Positions 16,237 to 25,510 of a stretch of DNA of 64,000 bases are shown here, one piece after another. Source of the DNA: Novosphingobium chloroacetimidivorans. GTDB taxonomy: Bacteria; Pseudomonadota; Alphaproteobacteria; Sphingomonadales; Sphingomonadaceae. Where the stretch lies: positions 310,001-374,000 of the forward strand of contig NZ_JACHLR010000001.1 of the NCBI RefSeq assembly GCF_014204535.1, given 5' to 3'. The notes beneath the pieces were generated by a model that searched no databases, had not been told where the DNA came from, and worked only from the letters and a program-made list of their open reading frames with translations. How positions within the stretch are numbered: the stretch's first letter is position 1; each line of letters starts with the position of its first letter. The position numbers and the translations under genes are program-made.

Positions 16237-16743
16237 TCAGTTCGCCTGCTCGGGCGGCACGACCGGAAACGGCAGCGGCGCCACCGCGATGCCCTCATCC
16301 AGCAGCTCCTTGGCTTCCGCGATCGTCGCCTGGCCATGGATCGTCTCGGCCTCGCGCTCGCCATAGTGCATGGCCCGGGCATCCTCGGCGAAGCTATTGC
16401 CAACGAAACGAGAGGACTTGAGCGCCTCGGCCTGCATGTTCGCCAGCTTGTGCATCAGTGCCATGGCTTCGGGTGGCAGCGGCGCGGACACAACCGGCGC
16501 CGGCGCGGGAACCTCATTCTCGGGCGACATCCGCCGCGGCTTGATCCCGCGTATCGGCTCGGGAAGCTGGTTGCCCTTGCGCGCGACCCTCGGCGCCATC
16601 AGCGCCTTGCCGACGTCGGCCGAGCCACAGTGCGGACAGGTGACCAGCCCGCGCTCCTGTTGGCGTGAGAAGTCGTCGGACGAGCCGAACCAGCCCTCGA
16701 ACTTGTGCGCCCCCACGCGGCATTCCAGATCGTAGACAATCAT
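16237..16743 (-). CDS. DUF1178 family protein (168 aa)
   Basis: Opens with MIVYDLECRVGAHKFEGWFGSSDDF and a zinc-ribbon-like CPHCGS, the hallmark of DUF1178, a family widespread in alpha- and betaproteobacteria with no known function. The middle is Pro/Ala-rich and the C-terminal third is acidic and helical. It is the last gene of a minus-strand operon after glutaredoxin and nitrilase (9-base gap), and the first chromosomal gene beside the prophage. Confidence 0.85.
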   Translation of the reverse strand: MIVYDLECRVGAHKFEGWFGSSDDFSRQQERGLVTCPHCGSADVGKALMAPRVARKGNQLPEPIRGIKPRRMSPENEVPAPAPVVSAPLPPEAMALMHKLANMQAEALKSSRFVGNSFAEDARAMHYGEREAETIHGQATIAEAKELLDEGIAVAPLPFPVVPPEQAN

Positions 16744-16752
16744 CGCGCGCGG

Positions 16753-17568
16753 CTAATTGGCGATCGCGCGGCGGTTGGCAAGGCTAGGCAGCTGTGACCG
16801 CACCTCGGCGATCCGCGCAGGCTCGATCTCGGCGAAACCGATGCCGGGCGCCTCACCGCCCATGTCTAGCAGCACTTCGCCCCAGGGATCGATCGCCAGG
16901 CTGTGGCCGTAGGTGGCGCGCCCGTCCTCGTGCCGGCCCACTTGCGCGGCGGCCAGCACATAGGCGCTCGCCTCCACGGCCCTTGCGCGCTGGAGCAAGT
17001 GCCAGTGCGCAGCGCCGGTTGGCACGGTAAAGGCGGCCGGGATCGCAATCAGGTCGCATAGAGCCTGGCCCAGCGCCTCGAACAGCGCTGGGAAACGGAT
17101 GTCGTAACAGATCGCCAGGCCCAGCCGGCCCAGCGGCGTCTCCACCGTCGCGACACTTTCGCCGGCGGCATAGGCGTTCGATTCGCGCCAGAACTCGCCC
17201 GTCGCAAGGTCGACATCGAACATGTGCATCTTGTCGTAACGTGCGGCGATCGCGCCGGTGTCATCGATGACGAAGGCGCGATTGGCCCATCGCCCATCCT
17301 CACGCGCCACGGCCAGCGAGCCCAGCGCAACCCACACGCCCTCGCGCGCCGCGCCCTCACGCACGGCGAGGAGGACGCGATCGTCCTCCTCGCGCACGAT
17401 CGATCCGGCAGCGCGCTTGCGGTCGCGATCGAGCAGACCGGACATCTCGGGCGTGAACAGCATGGCCGCGCCGCCTGCCTTCGCCTGCGCGATCGCGTCG
17501 ACGATCGCTGCCGCATTCGCCACCGGATCGATGCCGGTCGTCATCTGGAACAGCGCGGCGCGCGGCAT
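16753..17568 (-). CDS. Carbon-nitrogen hydrolase, Nit1/Nit2-type amidase (271 aa)
   Basis: The nitrilase superfamily triad is visible as Glu41 (FTPEMSG), Lys113 (RYDKMHMFDV) and Cys154 (ICYDIRFP). Proteins of this branch hydrolyse omega-amides; many bacterial Nit proteins remove deaminated glutathione or act on alpha-ketoglutaramate. The close linkage to a glutaredoxin (8-base gap) fits a thiol or glutathione housekeeping role, but the substrate is not settled by sequence. Confidence 0.88.
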   Translation of the reverse strand: MPRAALFQMTTGIDPVANAAAIVDAIAQAKAGGAAMLFTPEMSGLLDRDRKRAAGSIVREEDDRVLLAVREGAAREGVWVALGSLAVAREDGRWANRAFVIDDTGAIAARYDKMHMFDVDLATGEFWRESNAYAAGESVATVETPLGRLGLAICYDIRFPALFEALGQALCDLIAIPAAFTVPTGAAHWHLLQRARAVEASAYVLAAAQVGRHEDGRATYGHSLAIDPWGEVLLDMGGEAPGIGFAEIEPARIAEVRSQLPSLANRRAIAN

Positions 17569-17576
17569 TGTATCGG

Positions 17577-17837
17577 TTAAATCCCCAACAAGCTGTCGAG
17601 CTCGCCGCGACCATCGAGCGCGCTGATGTCATCGAAGCCGCCGAGCGCCTTGTCGCCGACCAGGATTTGCGGAACGGTGCGCGCGCCCGGCACGCGCTCC
17701 AGCATTTCCGCTTTCTTCGGGCCGCCCATGGTCACGTCATACTCCTCGTAGGACACGCCCTTCTTGTCCAGTAGCGACTTGGCGGCGACGCAATACGGGC
17801 AGCCCCACTTGGTGTAGATCTCGACCTTCTCAGCCAT
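17577..17837 (-). CDS. grxC: Glutaredoxin 3 (86 aa)
   Basis: Contains the dithiol site WGCPYC (CPYC), the cis-Pro segment RTVPQI and the GGFDD glutathione-binding end, all typical of GrxC; length matches. It reduces disulfides with glutathione in the cytoplasm. The ATG at 17837 gives the usual N terminus MAEKVEIYTK. A GTG three codons upstream sits closer to AAGGA and is possible. First gene of the grxC-nitrilase-DUF1178 operon and divergent from hsp20. Confidence 0.92.
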   Translation of the reverse strand: MAEKVEIYTKWGCPYCVAAKSLLDKKGVSYEEYDVTMGGPKKAEMLERVPGARTVPQILVGDKALGGFDDISALDGRGELDSLLGI

Positions 17838-17872
17838 CTGACTCACTGTCCTTTTTTGCTTGTGCAGACCCA

Positions 17873-17898
17873 CTTGAAACGCGTGACGCCTGCCATAT
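17873..17898 (+). promoter_or_regulatory. Sigma-32 (RpoH) heat-shock promoter of hsp20
   Basis: CTTGAA at 17873-17878 and CCATAT at 17893-17898, 14 bases apart, match the RpoH -35 and -10 elements. Transcription would begin near 17905, about 100 bases before the Hsp20 start. Confidence 0.75.
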
Positions 17899-17904
17899 CT
17901 TGGC

Positions 17905-18003
17905 GTTCGAGTGTTCGCCCGCAAGGGGATAGCTCGCCAGTGAGGCGCCGGGTTCCCGGGCCTCACATGAACAACGAAGATTGCTCATTGGAGGATTTTT
18001 GTC
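17905..18003 (+). promoter_or_regulatory. ROSE-type RNA thermometer in the hsp20 leader
   Basis: The leader has a stable upper hairpin (GTGAGG at 17940-17945 with CCTCAC at 17961-17966) and, at the 3' end, TTGCT (17981-17985) facing the Shine-Dalgarno GGAGGA (17990-17995). Pairing UUGCUC with GGAGGA leaves one bulged G, which is the diagnostic ROSE arrangement: the ribosome-binding site is masked at low temperature and opens on heating. Spacing to the ATG at 18004 is normal. Confidence 0.7.
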
Positions 18004-18477
18004 ATGAACCGTATCGACTTTTCGCCTTACCGCCGCACCATGGTCGGCTTCGACCGCCTGTTCGACATGATCGAGAACCAGGCCCGGGTGCAAGGCGGGG
18101 ATAAGTACCCCCCCTTCAACATCGAGCGCCGCGGCAGCGACGCCTATCGCATCACTCTCGCAGTCGCCGGGTTCAAGCCCGCCGACATCGATATCACCGC
18201 ACAGGCCAACCTGCTGGTGGTGAAGGGCCAGAAGCCCGACGAGAGCGCGGAAGGCGAGTTCCTGCACGTGGGGATCGCCCAGCGCGGGTTCGAGCGTCGC
18301 TTCGAGCTGGCGGATTATGTCCGCGTAGCGAACGCCGACCTTGCCGATGGCCTGCTCGTCATCGACCTCGTGCGTGAAGTGCCCGAGGCGATGAAGCCCA
18401 AGAAGATCGCGATCGGCGGCAACACGCTGACCGTCGTCGATGGGCAGAAGGACAGCGCCGAGGCTGCCGCCGCCTAA
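18004..18477 (+). CDS. Small heat-shock protein, Hsp20/IbpA class (157 aa)
   Basis: N terminus FDRLFDMIE and an alpha-crystallin domain (about 35-125) with AYRITLAVAGFKPADIDI and the closing GLLVIDLVREVPE strand identify a class A bacterial small heat-shock protein. It is an ATP-independent holdase that binds unfolding proteins in the cytoplasm. The sigma-32 promoter and ROSE-like leader indicate transcriptional and translational heat control. A terminator follows at 18504. Confidence 0.92.
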   Translation: MNRIDFSPYRRTMVGFDRLFDMIENQARVQGGDKYPPFNIERRGSDAYRITLAVAGFKPADIDITAQANLLVVKGQKPDESAEGEFLHVGIAQRGFERRFELADYVRVANADLADGLLVIDLVREVPEAMKPKKIAIGGNTLTVVDGQKDSAEAAAA

Positions 18478-18503
18478 GCGCAGCAGCATCGGCGAATTGA
18501 TCG

Positions 18504-18534
18504 GGGCGGTCCAGGCCATCCGGGCCGCCCTTTT
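18504..18534 (+). terminator. Rho-independent terminator of hsp20
   Basis: GGGCGG (18504-18509) pairs with CCGCCC (18525-18530), followed directly by TTTT. Confidence 0.7.
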
Positions 18535-18615
18535 GATTCGCGGCGCTTTGTTGCGCCTTGATCGTGCGGCATTACCGGCTACCTTGACGGCGACCTGAAG
18601 GGGCTCGGGGGGCAG

Positions 18616-20154
18616 ATGCGTTTCACGGTTCTAGGGGCTTTGGCCTCGCTCGTACTCTCGTGCGCGCCGGCGCAGGCTGCCTGGCATGAGGCGTCCAGCG
18701 ACCACTTCGTCATCTACGCCGACGATACCGAGCGCGACATCACGACCTTCGCGCGGCAGCTGGAGCAATACCACGCGGGGCTCGCGTTGGTTACGAACAC
18801 GACGCTGCCCGTCCCCAGCCCCTCCAACCGCGTCACCGTCTACGTCGTGCGTAACGAGCGAGAGGTGCGCACGCTTTACGGCAATGCCAAGAGCAGCGTC
18901 GCCGGCTTCTACGTGCCCCGCGCAGGCGCATCCATGGCGATCGTGCCCGCCGTTCAGGCGGTGAACGGACGGCTCACCTGGTCGATGCTGGTGCTCCTTC
19001 ACGAATACGCGCACCACTTCATGATCTCGTCCGAAGGCGGCGCCCTGCCTCGCTGGATGAACGAAGGCCGTGCCGAGTTCTTCGCCTCCGCGCAGTTCGA
19101 TCGCGACGGGTCCATGTGGCTCGGACGACCGGCCAACCACCGTGCCGCCGGGCTCTTCTACTTCAACGGCGTCAAGGTGTCGGAGGTCCTCGATCCCGCC
19201 GGCACCGGCAGGCGGACCGCGATGGTCGAGGATGCCTTCTACGGGAAGTCCTGGCTGCTCTATCATTACCTGACCTTCGAGCCGAGCCGCAAAGGCCAGT
19301 TCACGCACTATGCGGAGCTGCTGGCAGCCGGCAAGAGCCCGCGCGACGCCGCTACCGGCGCGTTCGGCGACCTCGACGTTCTGGAAAAGGAACTCGACCG
19401 CTACCAAAGCCGCGGCCGGATGTCGGCGCTGAAGCTTGCCCCCGCGCAGCTCAAGACCGGCGCCGTGCATGTTCGTGCGCTCTCGCCCGGCGAAGCGGCG
19501 ATCATGCCTGTGCACATCCGTTCGCAAAAGGGTGTCGCTCCGGAAGAGGCGAAGCAGCTGCTGGCGCAAGCGAGAGAGATCGCCGGCCGCTATCCGGCGG
19601 ATGCCGCGGTGCAGACGGCACTTGCCGAGTGCGAGCACGATGCCGGGAACGACAAGGAAGCGATCATCGCGGCCGATGCCGCGATCAAGCTCGATCCGCG
19701 GCAGACGAACGCCTACGTGCAGAAGGGCCTGTCCTTGTTCCGCCAGGCGGCCGATGCGAAGGACGCGGCCGCTGCCTACTCAGCGGCGCGTCGACCTTTT
19801 GTCGCGCTCAACAAGATCGAGAACGATCATCCGCTGCCGCTGATCTACTATCACCGCAGCTATGCCGAGCAGGGTGAGAAGCCCTCGACCCTCGCCGTCA
19901 ACGGGCTGATCCGGGCAGTGGAACTGGCTCCGTTCGACCTGGGGCTGCGGATGAACCTGGGCATGGTGCTGCTGCACGAAGGACGGGGCCAGGATGCCGC
20001 GATCATCCTGAAGCCCGTCGCCTACAATCCGCACGGCGGCCCCATGGCCGAAGCGGCGCGCAAGGTCATCGAACGTGTCGCGAAGGAGCCCAAGTGGAAG
20101 GGCGAAGGCATGGAAGCGCCGTCCGAAGATCCGCCGGGCAAGGGCGACAGCTGA
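18616..20154 (+). CDS. Secreted HEXXH metalloprotease-like protein with TPR repeats (512 aa)
   Basis: A signal peptide (residues 1-21, cleavage after AQA) is followed by a gluzincin-like domain with HEYAH at 129-133 and the third ligand in NEGRAEF (Glu150), the pattern of the peptidase MA superfamily (DUF1570-like). From about residue 310 the chain is helical with TPR-like repeats (AIKLDPRQTNAYVQKGL). It is probably periplasmic, with a peptidase or peptide-binding role; substrate unknown. It stands alone after hsp20 and converges with pyrG. Confidence 0.75.
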   Translation: MRFTVLGALASLVLSCAPAQAAWHEASSDHFVIYADDTERDITTFARQLEQYHAGLALVTNTTLPVPSPSNRVTVYVVRNEREVRTLYGNAKSSVAGFYVPRAGASMAIVPAVQAVNGRLTWSMLVLLHEYAHHFMISSEGGALPRWMNEGRAEFFASAQFDRDGSMWLGRPANHRAAGLFYFNGVKVSEVLDPAGTGRRTAMVEDAFYGKSWLLYHYLTFEPSRKGQFTHYAELLAAGKSPRDAATGAFGDLDVLEKELDRYQSRGRMSALKLAPAQLKTGAVHVRALSPGEAAIMPVHIRSQKGVAPEEAKQLLAQAREIAGRYPADAAVQTALAECEHDAGNDKEAIIAADAAIKLDPRQTNAYVQKGLSLFRQAADAKDAAAAYSAARRPFVALNKIENDHPLPLIYYHRSYAEQGEKPSTLAVNGLIRAVELAPFDLGLRMNLGMVLLHEGRGQDAAIILKPVAYNPHGGPMAEAARKVIERVAKEPKWKGEGMEAPSEDPPGKGDS

Positions 20155-20208
20155 CATCCCCCGGCTTGCCCGGGCCGCACTACGACCAAGGCTGTCCGCC
20201 CGACGCGA

Positions 20209-21852
<1,644 letters not shown>

Positions 21853-21959
21853 TTAAAACGCAAGGAGGCACCTGGGCAAGCGCCCGGAACCTGTGTCCAC
21901 AACAAATGAAGCTCAAACGAGGGCCCGGCGCGCCGAGCCCCACGATCGGTTTCGCCGGC

Positions 21960-22358
21960 TTATTTCGCCGCCGATCCTGCCAGCGGGTCGTTCGCGGGAG
22001 CCGGGGTGGCCGGCTGCGCAGGCGCCGCGGCGGGCGCCGCGCCCGGGTTGGTCGTGCCGGCCAGCGGATCGACGGGAGCCTGCACCGGCGCATTGCGCTG
22101 CAACGAGGTGTCGAGCTGGCGCCCGGTCGTCACGTCCACCGCCAGCGCTGCCAGGATGATGCTGAGCACGACGAACAAGGTCGCGAGCACGGCGGTCGCG
22201 CGGGTCAGGAAGTTCGCCGCGCCACGCGCCGACATCAGGCCCGAAGGATTGCCGCCACCAGTGCCCAGGCCGCCGCCTTCCGACTGCTGCATGAGGATGA
22301 CCCCCACCAAGGCAGCGGCGACCAGCGCCTGGACAACGGTCAGGAACGTAAACAGCAT
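21960..22358 (-). CDS. secG: Preprotein translocase subunit SecG (132 aa)
   Basis: Two transmembrane segments (about 1-25 and 50-74) flank the conserved LMQQSEGGGLG and LTRATAVLATLF. The C-terminal 50 residues are Pro/Ala-rich, longer than in E. coli SecG but common in sphingomonads. It stimulates SecYEG protein export. The ATG at 22358 is chosen for GGAAG upstream; a TTG four codons earlier is possible. Confidence 0.93.
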   Translation of the reverse strand: MLFTFLTVVQALVAAALVGVILMQQSEGGGLGTGGGNPSGLMSARGAANFLTRATAVLATLFVVLSIILAALAVDVTTGRQLDTSLQRNAPVQAPVDPLAGTTNPGAAPAAAPAQPATPAPANDPLAGSAAK

Positions 22359-22466
22359 GCAGTCTTCCAAACAAGTCGCGAGCCGTCTCGGCCGCTCGCC
22401 ATTACGCCGGCGCAGATAGGCTTTTGGCGGCCGTGGCGCAAGCCATGCGACGCTGCCCCGCCCGCT

Positions 22467-22580
22467 TCATCCCGGACTCGATCCGGGACCGGTTCCGGCA
22501 CGTCGCGAGCATGCGTCAGGATGCCTCTCGCGAAAGGTTCGTCACTGGCGAAAACGGTCCCGGGTCAAGCTCGGGACGAC
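22467..22580. repeat. REP-like palindrome pair between tpiA and secG
   Basis: Two imperfect palindromes in inverted orientation: CATCCCGGACTCGATCCGGG (22469-22488) and CCCGGGTCAAGCTCGGGACG (22559-22578). The outer arms are inverted copies of each other with a few mismatches, so the 114-base unit can fold into a long cruciform. Such pairs are common extragenic elements in sphingomonads. It lies just after the tpiA stop and may stabilise or terminate its mRNA. Confidence 0.6.
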
Positions 22581-22587
22581 GGTGCCC

Positions 22588-23346
22588 TTAAGCCTCGTCC
22601 AGCGCCGCGGCCGCGCCGACGATCGCCAGGAAGCTCTCGGCCGTAAGGCTCGCCCCGCCCACCAGCGCGCCGCCCACGTCCGGGATCGACAGCAGTTCGC
22701 CGGCGTTGTCCGCCTTGACCGAGCCTCCGTAAAGGATGCGCACGGCGGCGCCGGCATCGCCATAGATCGCGACCAGCTTGGCACGGATCGCCTTGTGCAT
22801 GGCGGCGACATCGTCGACCGACGGCACGCGCCCGGTCCCGATCGCCCAGACCGGCTCGTAGGCCACGGTCAGCTTGTCCGAGGCGCCATCGGCCTGCGGG
22901 CACGAGCCTTCGAGCTGCGAACCAACGACGGCTTCGGCATTGCCCGCGTCGCGCTCTGCCTCGGTCTCGCCGACGCAGAGGATCACCGCGAGCCCGGCGG
23001 CAAGCGCCGCCTCGGCCTTGGCGCGCACCACCTCGTCGCTCTCGCCGTGAAGCGTGCGGCGCTCCGAATGACCGACGATGGTGAAGTCCGCCCCCGCATC
23101 CTTCAGCATGGCCGCGGAGATGTCGCCGGTGAAGGCGCCGCTTTCCTTGACGTGGCAGTCCTGCCCGCCAACGCCGATCAGCTCCACCGCCTCGCGCGTG
23201 CGGTGCAGCAGCGTGGCCGGCGGTGCGATCGCGACCTGCACCTTGGGCAGGCGCGCCGCGCCGCGATCGATCGCCCGCGCCTCGCTGAGGATCGCGCGCG
23301 TGCCGTTCATTTTCCAATTGCCGACGATGTAAGGCAGACTTGCCAT
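22588..23346 (-). CDS. tpiA: Triosephosphate isomerase (252 aa)
   Basis: Interconverts dihydroxyacetone phosphate and glyceraldehyde-3-phosphate. Active-site residues Lys12 (GNWKMNG), His93 (VGHSERR) and Glu164 (AYEPVWAIGTG) and the phosphate loop LYGGSV are all present. Length is normal. Divergent from the ppiD-like gene with about 280 bases between. Confidence 0.97.
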   Translation of the reverse strand: MASLPYIVGNWKMNGTRAILSEARAIDRGAARLPKVQVAIAPPATLLHRTREAVELIGVGGQDCHVKESGAFTGDISAAMLKDAGADFTIVGHSERRTLHGESDEVVRAKAEAALAAGLAVILCVGETEAERDAGNAEAVVGSQLEGSCPQADGASDKLTVAYEPVWAIGTGRVPSVDDVAAMHKAIRAKLVAIYGDAGAAVRILYGGSVKADNAGELLSIPDVGGALVGGASLTAESFLAIVGAAAALDEA

Positions 23347-23427
23347 CTTGAACCCTTGTTTACGAGCCGACTCGTCACAGCGGCTCCCCCTGTTATCGGG
23401 CAGCTAGGACAGGGCCGCCCGGCTTGT

Positions 23428-23448
23428 CAAAGCGACTGGGCCGCTTTG
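23428..23448. promoter_or_regulatory. Inverted repeat in the tpiA/ppiD divergent region
   Basis: CAAAGCG (23428-23434) and CGCTTTG (23442-23448) are perfect 7-base inverted arms with a 7-base spacer. Located between two divergent genes, it could be an operator; the regulator is unknown. Nothing else firm was seen in 23347-23626. Confidence 0.3.
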
Positions 23449-23626
23449 CCACTACGGGCCGCTCCAGCCCGGCCCGGCGCGCTGGGACAGACGGGGCTAC
23501 ACGTGCACAAGTTTGCCGCGCGCCATTGCAGGACACGGGTTTGGCACCTAAAGCGTCGCCGCTTGGGCGCGGGCCTTGCGGCGGCGCTCACCCGATACGT
23601 ATCACTTGCTGAACGGCTTCTCGCGC

Positions 23627-25510
23627 ATGCTCCATTTCTTCCGCACCCTCATCAAGTCGAAGGTCGGCGCCATCGTCGCGATCGTCATTCTCGGCGTCAT
23701 CGCGCTGTCGTTCGTCGCCGGCGACATCGGCGGCAGCCGTAATCTGGGCGGCGCGGGCAGCGGCACGATCGCCGAAGTCGGCGGCGAGGACATCACCTCT
23801 GCCGACCTCAATCGCGAGGCGAACGAGGCGTTGCAGCGCGTGCGCCAGCAGGACCCGACCCTGTCAATGAGCGGCCTGATCGCGCGCGGCGGCCTCGAGA
23901 TCCTGCTGGGTGACCTGATCGACCTCAATGCGCTGTATGCCTTCGGCAAGGAGCACGGCGTGATCGCCGGCGACCGCCTGATCGATAGCGAGCTACAGCG
24001 CGCCGGAGCGCTCCAGCCCAATGCGATCCCGCGCGAGTCCGTGGCGAACCGCCTCGTTGCACGCCAGGTCCTCTCGCCCGCCGAATACGGCGCGGTGATG
24101 CCGCGCGAGCTCGCCTGGCGTTATGGGCAGCTGTTGGGCGAGCGCCGGACCGGCTCTATCGCCGTGTTGCCGGCGCTGGCTTTCGCGCCCGAGAAGGCCC
24201 CGGGTAACGCGGAGCTTCAGGCCTACTACAAGGCGCACACCAGCACCTTCATCCGCCCCGAGCGCCGGGTGATTCGCTTCGCGACCTTCGGGTCCGACGT
24301 GGTCAAGAACGTGCCCGCGCCCGCCGATGCCGAGATCGCGAAGCGCTACGAGGCCAACCGGGCCGTATACGCCGCCATCGAGCGTCGCTCCTTGACCCAG
24401 CTCGTCGTACCCACCGAAGCCGCGGCCAAGGCGATCGTCGCCGAAGTCGCCGGGGGCAAGACGCTGGATGCCTCCGCCGCCGAGAAGGGCCTGGCCGCTG
24501 CCAAGGTCGGGCCGCTGAGCAAGCAGGACCTGACCGCCCAGTCCAGCGCCGCCGTCGCCAATGCCGTGTTCGCCGCGCCCAAGGGTCAGCTGGTCACGGC
24601 GCGCAGCCCGCTTGGCTGGTACGTCGTGCGGATCGAGGCCATCGATCAGCAGGCCGGGCGCTCGCTCGACCAGGTCAAGGGCGAGATCGCGACGGCCCTC
24701 ACCGCCGACAAGCGCCGCGCCGCGATCAGCGACTTCGTCGCCAAGATCGAGGAGCAGTTCGAGAACGGCTCCAACTTGCCGGAAGTCGCCAAGAACCTGG
24801 GCCTGCAGGTCCAGTCGACGCCGTCGCTGACCGCCGATGGCGCCGTCTACGAGCGTCCCGGCGAAGCTGTCGAGCCTTCGCTCAAGCCGGTGCTCAAGAC
24901 GGCGTTCACGATGCAGGAGAACGAGCCCCAGGTCGCCGAGACGCAGCCCGGCGCCGCTTTCGTGATCTACGACGTCACGGCCGTCGCTCCGTCCGCGCCG
25001 GCGCCGTTCAACGAGATCGTCAACGACGTGAAGGTCGCCTACGCGCTCGACCGGGGTGCGGCGACTGCCAAGGCGCAGGCGCAGGCGATTCAGGCCGCGG
25101 TGCGGAAGGGCGAGAAGCTGGACGCAGCCGTCGCCAAGCTCGGCAAGCGCCTGCCGGCGATCGAGCGCGTCGGCATGACCCGCCCGGAACTCGCGCAGAT
25201 CCAGCGCTCGGGACGTCAGGTGCCGCCGCCAGTGCGCTTGCTGTTCGCGATGGCGCGCGGCACGGTGAAGGTGCAGGAAGCGCCCCAGAAGCGCGGCTGG
25301 TTCGTGGTCGTGCTGGACTCGGTCGAGCCCGGCAAGCTCGACCGCAACGATGCCTCGCTTGCCGGTGCTCAACGCGAGCTCGGGAAAGTCGCGGGCGGCG
25401 AATATGCCGAGACACTGCGCAAGGCGATCACCAAGAGCGTCGGCGTCAAGCGCAACCCGGCAGCGCTTTCGGCCCTGCGCGACGAACTCTCCGGCAAGAG
25501 CCCCGAGTGA
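23627..25510 (+). CDS. PpiD/SurA-like membrane-anchored peptidyl-prolyl isomerase (627 aa)
   Basis: An N-terminal membrane anchor (about residues 12-32, ending in FVAGDIGG as in PpiD) precedes a SurA-N-like helical region and a parvulin-type rotamase domain (about 225-340, including the PLGWYVVRIEAI strand), then a second degenerate half. It acts as a periplasmic foldase for exported proteins. The ATG at 23627 starts at the anchor; the ribosome-binding site is weak. Its stop overlaps the GTG of trpE (GTGA at 25507), so foldase and tryptophan genes are cotranscribed, an arrangement seen in sphingomonads. Confidence 0.85.
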   Translation: MLHFFRTLIKSKVGAIVAIVILGVIALSFVAGDIGGSRNLGGAGSGTIAEVGGEDITSADLNREANEALQRVRQQDPTLSMSGLIARGGLEILLGDLIDLNALYAFGKEHGVIAGDRLIDSELQRAGALQPNAIPRESVANRLVARQVLSPAEYGAVMPRELAWRYGQLLGERRTGSIAVLPALAFAPEKAPGNAELQAYYKAHTSTFIRPERRVIRFATFGSDVVKNVPAPADAEIAKRYEANRAVYAAIERRSLTQLVVPTEAAAKAIVAEVAGGKTLDASAAEKGLAAAKVGPLSKQDLTAQSSAAVANAVFAAPKGQLVTARSPLGWYVVRIEAIDQQAGRSLDQVKGEIATALTADKRRAAISDFVAKIEEQFENGSNLPEVAKNLGLQVQSTPSLTADGAVYERPGEAVEPSLKPVLKTAFTMQENEPQVAETQPGAAFVIYDVTAVAPSAPAPFNEIVNDVKVAYALDRGAATAKAQAQAIQAAVRKGEKLDAAVAKLGKRLPAIERVGMTRPELAQIQRSGRQVPPPVRLLFAMARGTVKVQEAPQKRGWFVVVLDSVEPGKLDRNDASLAGAQRELGKVAGGEYAETLRKAITKSVGVKRNPAALSALRDELSGKSPE

